NCBI GenBank assembly: GCA_965661055.1
Contig: CBFICS010000012.1
Span: 1-64,000 of the forward strand
Reading direction: 5' to 3'
Source of the DNA: CBFHSF01 sp965661055
GTDB taxonomy: Bacteria; Bacteroidota; Bacteroidia; Flavobacteriales; Schleiferiaceae
Length of the DNA stretch: 64,000 nucleotides
The translations under genes and the position numbers were made by a program. Numbering within the stretch: position 1 is the first letter of the stretch; each line of letters begins with the position of its first letter. Of this stretch, positions 26,941-36,192 are shown in pieces. Below the pieces are notes generated by a model that saw nothing but the letters and a program-made list of their open reading frames with translations, made no database searches and had not been told where the DNA came from.

Positions 26941-28152
26941 TTACCAACTAAACCCTAAGGTTATGGATGCTATATGATAATCAGGACCTTTATTGTCTTT
27001 AAACATTGAGTTTAGGTCATATTTAGCCGTTGCTTTAAAGTGGCCATACCCTATTTGACCAATCAATCCATATCTAAAACTAGGCATGAAGTAGTTATTG
27101 TAGGTATATTGAGTAGACCTGTCGTTGAATTCATCGTCGTATTCAATAGTTCTTCTTGAATACAATTTGACTCCGCCATAACCACCAACTCCTAGAGTAA
27201 AGCCATTGTCCATACCTCGGGTTGAACTATCAAATTGCAGCATTAACGGAATGTCTAAATATCCTACAGAAAATTTTGAGCTCGCGACATTTAACGAAGT
27301 ACCTTTTTCATCAAAAGCTGTCATACCGGTAGCTGTATCTTTGAATATCACATTTTTTCCTTTTAGGTTAAACCAGTTCCAGTTTACCGCTAGACCGTAT
27401 TTTAGGTAAAACTTACTTTGATCGCCAAACAATCTGGTTTTTCCTCCAAGTCCTAACTCAAAATTGGCAGACTTCCACGTTTGTTGTTCAGCTGGCTGAT
27501 CGGTGATGATTAATCCTCCGGCCTCTACCATTTGTGACAACCCTAAATGAAGATCAAAGGTTCCCTTTGTTCTTTGGCGCTTTCTTTTCTTTTCTTTTTT
27601 TACGGTTTTAATAATTATTTTTTCATCAATTGATGCTGGAGGTGTAGGAGGTAGGTTTGGCATGGGTGGCATTTGTGGTGCAGAACCAACGTCCTTACCC
27701 GCTTCTTTTTCTGCTTCCCATTTTTCTGCTTCCGCTTCCCATTGCTCAGCCCAATCTTCCCATTGTTTTCCATAGGCTTCTCCCCAGGCATCCCACTTGG
27801 CTTCATTAGAATCACCCCACTCTTCCCAGCGCTCTTCAAAAGTCTCAAGGTTTTCTTCCATAGTTTCCCGGGCCGCCTCTTGGGCTTCTTCTGCTTCTTC
27901 AGGTGTCATATTTCCGGCTTCAACTTCAGCGTTTATGCGTGAAATCTCTGCTTTGTATTGATCTATGATTACCTTGGTTTCTTTGGTGATTTCCTCTATC
28001 ATTTTGTTGAGGTCTATTTCTGATAGTTCCTCTACATTTTCAGAAAGGATAATGACCTCGGCCCCCTTTACAGACATCTTTATGGTGTCTTTTTGTGAAA
28101 ATCCCATGAACGAGATCGAGAGGGCAAGAATGGTTGTGTAAATTGATTTCAT
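26941..28152 (-). CDS. Outer membrane beta-barrel protein with Trp-rich 11-residue repeat
   Basis: A 403-residue exported protein: signal peptide MKSIYTTILALSISFMGFSQ, a charged helical region (40-155), a Pro-rich linker (161-173), a basic stretch (184-196) and a C-terminal beta-barrel (about 198-403) ending in the aromatic GFSW. Residues 108-151 consist of 11-residue units that begin RWEEWGDSNEA, KWDAWGEAYGK and QWEDWAEQWEA, with tryptophans at 109/112, 120/123 and 131/134. Further tryptophans at 138 and 145 fall outside that spacing. It is the third gene after an ECF sigma factor and its probable anti-sigma factor, so it may be their target or sensor. Function is unknown. Confidence 0.8.
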   Translation of the reverse strand: MKSIYTTILALSISFMGFSQKDTIKMSVKGAEVIILSENVEELSEIDLNKMIEEITKETKVIIDQYKAEISRINAEVEAGNMTPEEAEEAQEAARETMEENLETFEERWEEWGDSNEAKWDAWGEAYGKQWEDWAEQWEAEAEKWEAEKEAGKDVGSAPQMPPMPNLPPTPPASIDEKIIIKTVKKEKKRKRQRTKGTFDLHLGLSQMVEAGGLIITDQPAEQQTWKSANFELGLGGKTRLFGDQSKFYLKYGLAVNWNWFNLKGKNVIFKDTATGMTAFDEKGTSLNVASSKFSVGYLDIPLMLQFDSSTRGMDNGFTLGVGGYGGVKLYSRRTIEYDDEFNDRSTQYTYNNYFMPSFRYGLIGQIGYGHFKATAKYDLNSMFKDNKGPDYHIASITLGFSW

Positions 28153-28193
28153 TTTGTTGAATTGTAAATTGTCAGTTTGTAGCAGAAATGTTA

Positions 28194-28880
28194 TTAATTA
28201 TTTTCTTGAGAGAAGAAAGACGAAATTTGCTCTTTAAAGGCTGGCCAGGTAAAAGACTTTACCTCTTCCGGAGCTTCAATTGCCTTTCCGCTTTTCAGGT
28301 TGTTAATTTGTGATAATGAGTATTCTGTAAGTCCCTGGGTTGGTTTTGCACTCGCGGTCAAATAATTATCAGGGTTTAGTTTTATGCTCAATTTATTTTG
28401 ATTTAAAAGAGAGGCATCGGCCATTACAAAGGGTAAATCATCATAGTTTTCTGGATTGTTAATGTCGTCAGAAATTTGTGAGTCATCAAACAAGTCTGAG
28501 GCTTGAATGGGCTTATGATATACTTCTGCCATGAGTCTCTTTTCTTGAGTATAATCAGTTTTTTTGCCTTCTGAAAGCTCAATACTTGTTGTCTTTATGG
28601 TGCTTTTAATTTGAGTGCCTGTGTTTAAGGGCTTTATTGAAATGGGATTTATTGGTGTAGTAACCTCAGGCGGTATACCAGAATTGCTTTCATACATAAA
28701 AAACGTTCCGGTGGTTATCAGTAATAATATAGCTGCTGCTATGGCACGCCAAGAAGTGGTATGAGAAGTTTGTTCCATTAAGTTAGACTCTATTCTCTCC
28801 CAAACCGCAGCATTGGGCTTGGTCTCAAAGTTTTTTAGGTTCTTTTTAAAGAGTTCGTCTATGGGGTTTGTTGTTTTCAT
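28194..28880 (-). CDS. Probable anti-sigma factor, single-pass membrane protein
   Basis: A 228-residue protein. The cytoplasmic N-terminus includes DELFKKNLKNFETKPNAAVWERIE, given here in short as DELFKKNL then NAAVWERIE, a pattern common in Bacteroidota anti-sigma partners. One membrane helix is at about 44-63 and the rest is an external domain without recognisable motifs. It overlaps the ECF sigma gene by four bases (ATGA), so the two are translationally coupled. The anti-sigma role is inferred from order and topology; it lacks a clear zinc-binding anti-sigma domain. Confidence 0.65.
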   Translation of the reverse strand: MKTTNPIDELFKKNLKNFETKPNAAVWERIESNLMEQTSHTTSWRAIAAAILLLITTGTFFMYESNSGIPPEVTTPINPISIKPLNTGTQIKSTIKTTSIELSEGKKTDYTQEKRLMAEVYHKPIQASDLFDDSQISDDINNPENYDDLPFVMADASLLNQNKLSIKLNPDNYLTASAKPTQGLTEYSLSQINNLKSGKAIEAPEEVKSFTWPAFKEQISSFFSQENN

Positions 28881-29440
28881 ATTGAATTTACCCTTTGATG
28901 GTCTTCTAATTTCTCTTGCAAACGAATTCTAGCTTTTCTCAGTTGACTTTTACTGGTCGCCTCAGAGATAGAAAGCATCTCTGCTATTTCAGAATGGCTG
29001 TACCCTTCTATGGCAAATAGGTTAAAAACAGTCCGATAACCTAGTGGCAGCTCATTTATCATATTTAATAAATCTTCTGCAGCGTATTTTTGAAGAACTA
29101 CATTTGGCGTTGAAAATTCTGGATGATCTTCCGTCAATTCAACAAAAAGATTCTTTTTATACCGAATGTAATTGAGACTTTCGTTGACAACAATTCGTCG
29201 AATCCAAGCCCCCAAATCACCCTCTTTTTTAAATTGAGTAATTTGTCCAAAAACCTTGATAAAAGAGTTGCATAGAACTTCCTCTGCATCTTCTAACTGT
29301 TGCACATACCTCCTAGAAACACCCAGCATCTGAGCAGAGTACTTTTCAAAAGTCTTTGCTTGTGCTTTTCTGTCACCTTGTCTAAGTTTTTCAACAAGGA
29401 CAACATCTGCGTCTTGGTTAATGCGTAATAGTTTTACCAT
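28877..29440 (-). CDS. ECF-type RNA polymerase sigma factor
   Basis: A 187-residue sigma-70 family protein with region 2 (about 15-85, including SAQMLGVSRRYVQQLEDAEE and GAWIRRIVVNESLNYIRYKK, each shortened here) and region 4 (about 115-170, with the helix-turn-helix GYSHSEIAEMLSISEATSKS). It directs RNA polymerase to a dedicated promoter set, probably including its own operon. The ATG at 29440 is chosen; a GTG at 29458 would add six residues. The next gene is a likely anti-sigma factor. Confidence 0.9.
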   Translation of the reverse strand: MVKLLRINQDADVVLVEKLRQGDRKAQAKTFEKYSAQMLGVSRRYVQQLEDAEEVLCNSFIKVFGQITQFKKEGDLGAWIRRIVVNESLNYIRYKKNLFVELTEDHPEFSTPNVVLQKYAAEDLLNMINELPLGYRTVFNLFAIEGYSHSEIAEMLSISEATSKSQLRKARIRLQEKLEDHQRVNSI

Positions 29441-29640
29441 TTTGGTCTTTGGCTTCACTTATATGACACCTTAAAAATTAAAAAAGATGCCTGAGGCCAA
29501 ATTTTTTTCAATTTACAACAAAAACTAGGTGTTAATTTTTAAAAACTACTATAAAACAAAGGGTTCTAACGTGTTTCTCAAGAGAAAAATCATCCGTGAA
29601 TTTTTAGTCATCCTTTGGTCTATTGTTTACCTTTATCACA

Positions 29641-31812
29641 ATGGGAAGAAAAAAATCAAAAAAGAAAAAGTCTTCGGGTACTGGGGCAGATCCCTTTTCA
29701 ATGAGCACACGTTTAATGGAGGTGTTCAAGGATTATCCTCATAGAAGCTTTAATTATAGACAGCTCGCTGCAAAGCAAGGAATGCAACCAAAGGCAGCCA
29801 AAAGTTTGATTGATGGAGCCATAAAAAAGCTTATCAAGGAAGGAAAGATTGTAGCCGTTGGCCGTGGCTCCTATAAAATGAAGTACAGAGAAGTATATGC
29901 TACGGGGGTTGTAGATATGGCGACCAATGGAAATGCATATATCGTTAGCCCTCAAACTGAAGAAGATATATTAGTTAAGGGAGGCAACCTATACCACGCT
30001 CTTGACGGAGATGAAGTGAAGGTTTTGCTTTATGCTAGAAGAAAGAACAGAAGGCTTGAAGGTGAAGTAGCTGAAATCATTAAGAGAAAGCGAACCGACT
30101 TCGTGGGAATAATCGAAATGTCTAAAGATTTCGCATTTTTGGTGCCAGACCACAATAAAATGTTGGTTGACATTTACATCCCTAAAGAAAAATTAAACGG
30201 TGCTTTAAACGGGCAAAAAGCAATTGCTAAGATTACCGATTGGCCAGAAAAAGCTTCTACCCCTTTCGGGGAAATTACCAAGGTGCTGGGTGAGCCTGGA
30301 AATCACGAAGTAGAAATCCATTCTATTTTGGCTGAATACGGTCTACCTTATGAGTTCCCGTCTGATGTTCAAGTAGAGGCTGAATCAGTCGCTACAGAAA
30401 TAACGGAAGCAGACATCGCTTCTAGAAGAGATATGCGCAGTGTTACTACGTTTACGATTGACCCAAAAGATGCAAAAGATTTTGACGATGCGCTATCGGT
30501 AGAAAAGCTTGATAATGGAAATTACGAAATAGGCGTGCACATAGCCGATGTTTCTCATTATGTAAAACCAGGGACTGCCTTAGACGCCGAGGCCTACGAA
30601 AGGGCGACAAGTGTTTACTTGGTTGATAGGGTGGTGCCCATGCTTCCAGAAATTCTTTCTAATCAGGTGTGTAGTTTAAGACCTAATGAAGAAAAGTTGA
30701 CTTTTTCAGCAGTCTTTGAAATGAATGAGGAAGCAAAAATTTTAAGAAAGTGGTTTGGTCGTACCGTTATAGAAAGCAACCACCGATTTGCTTATGAAGA
30801 TGCTCAAGCAATTATTGAAGGTGAAGAGGGTCCTCTAAAAGAGGAAGTGCTTTTGCTTGATAGGTTAGCGAAAATCATGAGGACAGACCGAATGGATCAC
30901 GGTGCGATATCTTTTGATAAACACGAGGTGAAATTCAATTTAGACGAGGAAGGTAATCCTATTGGAGTATATTATAAAGAGGCAAAAGAAGCAAATCATT
31001 TAATCGAAGAGTTTATGCTTTTGGCCAATAGGTCAGTAGCCGAATTTGTAGGGAAAGCAGGCTCTCAGCCTTCTGGAAAAACCATGGTGTACCGCGTACA
31101 CGACGACCCAAACCCAGCAAAGATTGAAGACCTAAGTACTTTTGTGAAGAAATTTGGGTATTCGGTTTCGACAAAAGGAGGCCAATCGATTTCTCAATCC
31201 TTGAATAAGCTCTTGCGAGATGTTCAAGGAAAAGGAGAGGCAAATATGATAGAGACTTTGACCATTCGTTCTATGGCAAAGGCAAAGTACACCACTCAAA
31301 ATATTGGTCATTACGGGCTGTCTTTTGACTACTATACTCACTTTACGTCTCCTATTAGACGATATCCGGATGTAATTGTCCATAGAATTCTTCAGATGGA
31401 ACTAGACAAGCAAAAACTGCCTGATTCCAGTAAGATTGAAGAGGATTGTGAACACGGCTCTGCAAGAGAAAAAATGGCAAGCGATGCAGAAAGAGCAAGT
31501 GTAAAATACATGCAGGTTAAATTTTTAGAGTCTCACATAGGTGAAGAGTTTGACGGAATTATTTCTGGAGTTACCGACTGGGGTGTATTTGTAGAGCTCG
31601 TTGAAAATCCTTGTGAAGGAATGATAAGAATTCGCGACTTTAGGGATGATTACTATGTTTATGATGAAAAAAATTATTGCATTGTAGGCGAAGATAGTGG
31701 CAGGAAATTTCAGCTAGGTGACCCCATTAGAATCATTGTAAAGAGGGCAGACTTAGAAAGAAAACAAATTGATTTTATATTAGCAAAACAACAACCAAAT
31801 CAATCATTATGA
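29641..31812 (+). CDS. rnr: Ribonuclease R
   Basis: A 723-residue 3'-5' exoribonuclease. A lysine-rich N-terminus (GRKKSKKKK) precedes a winged-helix domain (about 20-75), cold-shock-type domains, and the RNB catalytic domain with TIDPKDAKDFDDALS near residue 280, whose aspartates bind magnesium. An S1 domain follows (about 635-715). It degrades structured RNA. The ATG at 29641 is preferred over a TTG at 29623. It overlaps the next gene by four bases (ATGA). Confidence 0.94.
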   Translation: MGRKKSKKKKSSGTGADPFSMSTRLMEVFKDYPHRSFNYRQLAAKQGMQPKAAKSLIDGAIKKLIKEGKIVAVGRGSYKMKYREVYATGVVDMATNGNAYIVSPQTEEDILVKGGNLYHALDGDEVKVLLYARRKNRRLEGEVAEIIKRKRTDFVGIIEMSKDFAFLVPDHNKMLVDIYIPKEKLNGALNGQKAIAKITDWPEKASTPFGEITKVLGEPGNHEVEIHSILAEYGLPYEFPSDVQVEAESVATEITEADIASRRDMRSVTTFTIDPKDAKDFDDALSVEKLDNGNYEIGVHIADVSHYVKPGTALDAEAYERATSVYLVDRVVPMLPEILSNQVCSLRPNEEKLTFSAVFEMNEEAKILRKWFGRTVIESNHRFAYEDAQAIIEGEEGPLKEEVLLLDRLAKIMRTDRMDHGAISFDKHEVKFNLDEEGNPIGVYYKEAKEANHLIEEFMLLANRSVAEFVGKAGSQPSGKTMVYRVHDDPNPAKIEDLSTFVKKFGYSVSTKGGQSISQSLNKLLRDVQGKGEANMIETLTIRSMAKAKYTTQNIGHYGLSFDYYTHFTSPIRRYPDVIVHRILQMELDKQKLPDSSKIEEDCEHGSAREKMASDAERASVKYMQVKFLESHIGEEFDGIISGVTDWGVFVELVENPCEGMIRIRDFRDDYYVYDEKNYCIVGEDSGRKFQLGDPIRIIVKRADLERKQIDFILAKQQPNQSL

Positions 31813-32228
31813 AAAAGTCCACTTTAGAAATGCTAGTGCTTGGAATTGGGGTCCTAGTGATTTTAGCAGGAGTTTACCTTTTATTTATTAGTTCAGATAA
31901 GTCATCCCCTTTTATGGCCAACATTGTGTTTTCAGTTGGTTTTTTATTCTATGTAGTTTATACTGCGATGACTACCTCTTCTCTCCAGAATAACATTAGA
32001 GAGAAAGAAGCGATTATTTCAAACCTTCAAGATGAGGTCAAGAGAAAAACCGTTGAAGTAGAGTCTCTTAATTCTGAAGTTAGTCAGTTAAATTCTGATT
32101 TAAAATCTAGAAATAACGAGTTAGAAGCCGCTAACAAAAACATTGATGAATTAAGTCAATCTGTAAAAGCACTTGAGAAGAAAATAACGGCGCTAACTGA
32201 AAAATCTAAAGATTCTTCAACGGACTAA
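31809..32228 (+). CDS. Small membrane protein with coiled coil
   Basis: I do not recognise this 139-residue protein. Two hydrophobic helices (about 7-28 and 38-53) are followed by a continuous Lys/Glu/Ser/Asn coiled coil (about 58-132). It starts inside the rnr stop (ATGA), so it is coupled to RNase R. A membrane-anchored scaffold is the only role the sequence suggests. Confidence 0.75.
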   Translation: MKKSTLEMLVLGIGVLVILAGVYLLFISSDKSSPFMANIVFSVGFLFYVVYTAMTTSSLQNNIREKEAIISNLQDEVKRKTVEVESLNSEVSQLNSDLKSRNNELEAANKNIDELSQSVKALEKKITALTEKSKDSSTD

Positions 32229-32239
32229 ATTTCAAAAAC

Positions 32240-32247
32240 TACCTTTG
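32240..32247 (+). promoter_or_regulatory. -7 promoter box of the LysE-family gene
   Basis: TACCTTTG is a perfect -7 box, 17 bases before the ATG at 32265. It gives the LysE-type gene its own start separate from the rnr unit. No good -33 element is seen. Confidence 0.55.
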
Positions 32248-32264
32248 CCCTTTGAATTTTAGTC

Positions 32265-32951
32265 ATGGTAGAAATTGTCTTGTATGCTCTGGTGTTAGGT
32301 TTTACCCTAAGTTTTATGGTTGGGCCTGTGTTTTTTGTACTCATAGAAACCAGCTTAACTAAAGGAGCGAAAAAGGCCATAATCTTTGATTCAGGTGTAA
32401 TCTTAGCCGATATCCTTTTTATTGGTCTCACCTTTTTCGGTTCTTCTTTTTTAAAGAAAATAGAGAACTATAGCCAGATATATTTGATTGGTGGCCTTTT
32501 GGTAATAGGCTACGGTGTTTACAATCTGATCAATGCTTCAAAGAAGAAGAAGCAATTAAACTTTGACAAAGAAATTCCGCAGGTAAACGCTAAGTGGTAT
32601 GTCTATTTATTAAAAGGATTCTTCTTAAATTTTCTTAATGTAGGGGTGCTTGCATGGTGGCTTACTACCATGATTGTCGTAAGTGGAAGTGTAGATCATG
32701 ACCCGATTTTAATGCTGATATATTTTGCGGTTACGGTGGTTACTTACTTTGTCGTGGACCTGATAAAAATATTCTTCGCTCACAAACTAAAGAAAAAATT
32801 AACCCCAACAGTTCTTGTCAAAATAGAAAGAGCTATTGGGGTTTTATTAATTGCCTTCGGAATCTTTTTAGGACTTCGCGGGTTTTTTAATGATGAAATA
32901 AAGAGTTATTCTTCTGATTCTTTTTCCATTTCTTCAGAATCGTCTTTCTGA
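32265..32951 (+). CDS. LysE family translocator
   Basis: A 228-residue inner-membrane exporter of the LysE/RhtB type with about six helices and the N-terminal FTLSFMVGPVFFVLIETSL motif (short form GPVFF). Relatives export amino acids; the substrate here is unknown. The C-terminal 15 residues are serine-rich and lie in the stretch that overlaps the 3' end of the convergent M1 peptidase gene by 46 bases. Confidence 0.85.
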   Translation: MVEIVLYALVLGFTLSFMVGPVFFVLIETSLTKGAKKAIIFDSGVILADILFIGLTFFGSSFLKKIENYSQIYLIGGLLVIGYGVYNLINASKKKKQLNFDKEIPQVNAKWYVYLLKGFFLNFLNVGVLAWWLTTMIVVSGSVDHDPILMLIYFAVTVVTYFVVDLIKIFFAHKLKKKLTPTVLVKIERAIGVLLIAFGIFLGLRGFFNDEIKSYSSDSFSISSESSF

Positions 32952-34762
32952 GGGTAAACGTTATTAGAACGGTCTACATCACAGGTTAAAACCTCACCAT
33001 CAACAATAATTTGTGCTATCTCAGATAGTTTTCCGTTAATTATCCAATCGTAGGTTGGATGAGTCCAAGCCCATGGTTTTAACGGAAGTTCTGTGTGGCT
33101 ATGCTTAAAGTTATACATCATTACCAAAGGTATGGTGTAAGTTGCTTTGTCTCCTGTTTTCCAAATAACCGTTACGTCAATAGGCATTGGCATTTTACCT
33201 TTTCTTAGAAGGGTTACCTTGGTTTTATTTCCATCAAACGGAACTACTTTTAAAATTCCATAATCAATGGTTTTTGTGAGTTCAGTCCAATAAGTAAGGT
33301 ACCAATCAAGCTCCATGTTTGATGTCTTCTCCATTATTCTAATAAAGTCATGAGAAGTAGGGTGTTTAAAAACCCATTGGTCATAATACTTTAACATTCC
33401 TTTCCAAAAGGCCTCATCGCCAACAATTCCCTTTAATTGGTACAAAAACAAGGATCCTGAGTAATAGGAACTCACAGAATAAGTGAAGTTGAAGTCATAA
33501 TGGTCTGCTGGAGTAGTTAACGGTTCAATCAACCCCCTTTCTACCATCATATTGTATACTGCCATTTTTTCAACAAAAGGATTGCCCTTTTCTTCAAACA
33601 TGTGCATCATGACCATTTCTTCTGCAAACGAAGTAAAACCCTCATCCATCCATGGGCTTTTGTTTTCGTTAGATCCTAAAAGTCCGTAATACCAGCTATG
33701 ACCTGCCTCATGAGCAAATAAACCTACAAATCCTTTAAAGTCGTTTCCTCCTCCTAATATCAATGTAGCCATTGGGTATTCCATTCCGCCATCGCCACCT
33801 TGAATAACCGAAAACTGTGAATATGGGTATTTTCCAAAATGGCTATCCATGTAGTGGAAAAATGAATTCATGTATTCAGGAAGCTTTTCCCAATTCTCTT
33901 CATTGGCAGTTTTAGGGTCGTAGAAAAAGTGAACCAGGGGTCCGTTTTCAACTTGAACCGTGGTGTGCTTGTAGTCAGGGTCTGCAGCCCAAGCAAAATC
34001 ATGAACATTTTCTGCTTTAAAGTTCCAAGTTAGCTTTTTAACATTGGGGGTTTCAACGTCTGCATATCCCTTTCCTATTTCATTGGCATTGGCCAAATAG
34101 CCTGTGCCACCAACCATGTAATCACTGTCAAGGGTTATGGAAACATCAAAGTTTCCCCATACTCCATAAAACTCTCTACCAATATATTGATCAGGATGCC
34201 ATCCGTCTTTGTCGTACTCAGCCAACTTCGGATACCATTGTGTCATTGAGTAGTCAATTCCTTCTTTATTGTCTCTTCCAGACCTTCTAATTTGAAGGGG
34301 TACTTGACCCTCAAACTTCATGTTGAACTGGGTCTTTTGTCCTGGAAGGATAGGTTCGTTCAAAGTAACCTTAAGAACTGTACCAATAACTTCCCACGAA
34401 AGTGGTTTGCCATCTTGATTTAAGGTTATTATCTTTTGGTAACCAATTTCATCGTTATTCAATTTGGATATTCTATCTCCAACACGACGGTCTGGGTCTT
34501 TTATATTTAAACTTCTAACGTCCATCTGAGACCCTGGCTGAAAAGCATTGAAATACAAGTGGTAGTAGGCCTTGCGAAGGGTGTCAGGAGAGTTGTTTGT
34601 ATAGGTGAGTTCTTGGGTGCCAGTAAACTGGTGGTTGTTTACATCTAACTCAACGTTCATTTTGTAATCAACGTGTTGTTGCCAATAGTTGCTTTGGCCC
34701 AGAGCAGAAAGTGTAAGCCCTAAACCAATAATAGATAATAGGGGTTTAAGAGAATATTTCAT
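32906..34762 (-). CDS. M1 family zinc metallopeptidase
   Basis: A 618-residue exported aminopeptidase-like protein: signal peptide to about residue 22 (SALGQ), an N-terminal beta domain, the GGMEYP exopeptidase motif (325-330), and zinc ligands H351, H355 (HEAGH) and E374, 18 residues after the motif. The C-terminus is acidic (DDSEEMEKESEE). It likely cleaves N-terminal residues from peptides in the periplasm. It overlaps the MBL gene upstream by 17 bases and the LysE gene by 46. Confidence 0.92.
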   Translation of the reverse strand: MKYSLKPLLSIIGLGLTLSALGQSNYWQQHVDYKMNVELDVNNHQFTGTQELTYTNNSPDTLRKAYYHLYFNAFQPGSQMDVRSLNIKDPDRRVGDRISKLNNDEIGYQKIITLNQDGKPLSWEVIGTVLKVTLNEPILPGQKTQFNMKFEGQVPLQIRRSGRDNKEGIDYSMTQWYPKLAEYDKDGWHPDQYIGREFYGVWGNFDVSITLDSDYMVGGTGYLANANEIGKGYADVETPNVKKLTWNFKAENVHDFAWAADPDYKHTTVQVENGPLVHFFYDPKTANEENWEKLPEYMNSFFHYMDSHFGKYPYSQFSVIQGGDGGMEYPMATLILGGGNDFKGFVGLFAHEAGHSWYYGLLGSNENKSPWMDEGFTSFAEEMVMMHMFEEKGNPFVEKMAVYNMMVERGLIEPLTTPADHYDFNFTYSVSSYYSGSLFLYQLKGIVGDEAFWKGMLKYYDQWVFKHPTSHDFIRIMEKTSNMELDWYLTYWTELTKTIDYGILKVVPFDGNKTKVTLLRKGKMPMPIDVTVIWKTGDKATYTIPLVMMYNFKHSHTELPLKPWAWTHPTYDWIINGKLSEIAQIIVDGEVLTCDVDRSNNVYPQKDDSEEMEKESEE

Positions 34763-35606
34763 TGAAAGAGTGTTTGTTTTTTAATCGGATTCCTTTTTCT
34801 GTTTTTTGTACCGTACAAAGTTCTGTTTCTGAATCGTGCTCTAGAAAAAGGAAAAATTCACGTTCAGCAGCCATATCAAGAAAGCTCTTTTTTTCATCGA
34901 GGGTCAACAGTGGACGAGTATCGTAACCCATTACATAAGGCAGAGGAATATGACCTGTGCTTGGCAGAAGGTCTGCAGCAAACACTATTGTTTTTCCTTT
35001 GTAGGTAATAACCGGTAACATTTGCGCTTCTGTATGTCCGTTGCACACAAAAAGGTCAAAGGGTAGGGTGTCGATTTTTTGCATACCGTCACCCAAGTTT
35101 TCAATAAAATTTAATTGACCACTTTCGTGGATGGGTAAGATGTTTTCAGAAAGAAACGAGGCCTTTTCTCTTGCATTTGGGACGGTTGCCCATTGCCAAT
35201 GCCTTTGATTAGACCAAAATTTGGCATTCTTAAATGCAGGAATAAAGTCTGACCTGTCAGCATTCCATTGTATGGCTCCCCCAACGTGATCAAAATGAAG
35301 GTGAGTCAAAAAAACATCAGTAATTTCGTCTCTATGGTACCCAAGTTTAGCTAAGTTTCCATCAAGAGAATCATCACCGTGAAGGTAATAATGCGAAAAA
35401 AACTTATCGTCTTGCTTTTGCCCAATACCTGTATCTACTAGAATTAATCTGTTATTATCTTCAATAAGTATGGACCTCATAGCCCAAGTACATAAATTAT
35501 TTTCATCGGCAGGATTGGTTCTTTGCCATAGAGATTTAGGTACTACACCAAACATGGCTCCTCCGTCAAGTTTAAAATACCCCGTATTTAGTGGATGAAT
35601 TGTCAT
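34746..35606 (-). CDS. MBL-fold metallo-hydrolase
   Basis: A 286-residue metallo-beta-lactamase-fold enzyme with the metal motif THLHFDHVGG (H102, H104, D106, H107), a later conserved FVCNGHTEAQML histidine and a FAADLLPS aspartate. The fold covers hydrolases, lactonases and others; the substrate cannot be told. There is no signal peptide. It is translationally coupled to the M1 peptidase. Confidence 0.87.
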   Translation of the reverse strand: MTIHPLNTGYFKLDGGAMFGVVPKSLWQRTNPADENNLCTWAMRSILIEDNNRLILVDTGIGQKQDDKFFSHYYLHGDDSLDGNLAKLGYHRDEITDVFLTHLHFDHVGGAIQWNADRSDFIPAFKNAKFWSNQRHWQWATVPNAREKASFLSENILPIHESGQLNFIENLGDGMQKIDTLPFDLFVCNGHTEAQMLPVITYKGKTIVFAADLLPSTGHIPLPYVMGYDTRPLLTLDEKKSFLDMAAEREFFLFLEHDSETELCTVQKTEKGIRLKNKHSFNEIFS

Positions 35607-35657
35607 AAATACTAATTGTGTGTTTGCGCTAAACTACAAAATATATAGGGTAAAAAT

Positions 35658-35691
35658 AAAAAGTCCTGTGGGGTGGCCACAGGACTTTTTT
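35658..35691. terminator. Bidirectional intrinsic terminator
   Basis: An 11-bp stem (AAGTCCTGTGG against CCACAGGACTT) with a 5-base loop, flanked by A- and T-rich runs. It should end the minus-strand transcript of the gene at 35709-36188. Confidence 0.85.
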
Positions 35692-35708
35692 CTTAACACA
35701 AACACTAA

Positions 35709-36188
35709 CTAGATAAACAGATGAACGTTGTCATTGTCAGAACTCTTACCTAGTAAATCGTTTAATATTTTCTTTAGTTGCTTGGTCTTTCTTTTTCCTA
35801 AAAATGTTATCGGAAATGAAATGGAAGAAACACCAGTTTGTTTCAAAACACGAAGCTTCAATCGTTTTTTTAACAGAGACTCTTCAATATTAAATCCAAC
35901 AATATTTTGACGATTTAGTTTAATTCTTTTTTCAAAAACCTTTAATAGGCTAAATCCAGAATTAATTTCTACAATTTCGTTTTCAGCGTTAAAGGTGAAA
36001 ATGGGTCTACCTACATACAAGTAAACTAAGACAATCAGTAAAATATTGACGATAAATAAATATCCCCAAAACAATCCTGATAATTCAGTGTCCATTCTAG
36101 CAAATCCAAAATCTACTAATGATAAAATAAATAGCAGACTTAAAACTGCCCAAAATCCATTTCTTGTGTTGTTGTTACTGATTCTCAT
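35709..36188 (-). CDS. Small membrane protein of unknown function
   Basis: A 159-residue protein that I do not recognise. Two hydrophobic helices (about 12-31 and 38-59) are followed by a basic beta-rich region of about 95 residues that may be a PH-like domain, with repeated KK/KR patterns. A perfect -7 box ends only 4 bases upstream of the ATG, so the message may be leaderless. A strong terminator follows. The gene stands alone. Confidence 0.7.
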   Translation of the reverse strand: MRISNNNTRNGFWAVLSLLFILSLVDFGFARMDTELSGLFWGYLFIVNILLIVLVYLYVGRPIFTFNAENEIVEINSGFSLLKVFEKRIKLNRQNIVGFNIEESLLKKRLKLRVLKQTGVSSISFPITFLGKRKTKQLKKILNDLLGKSSDNDNVHLFI

Positions 36189-36192
36189 GCTT

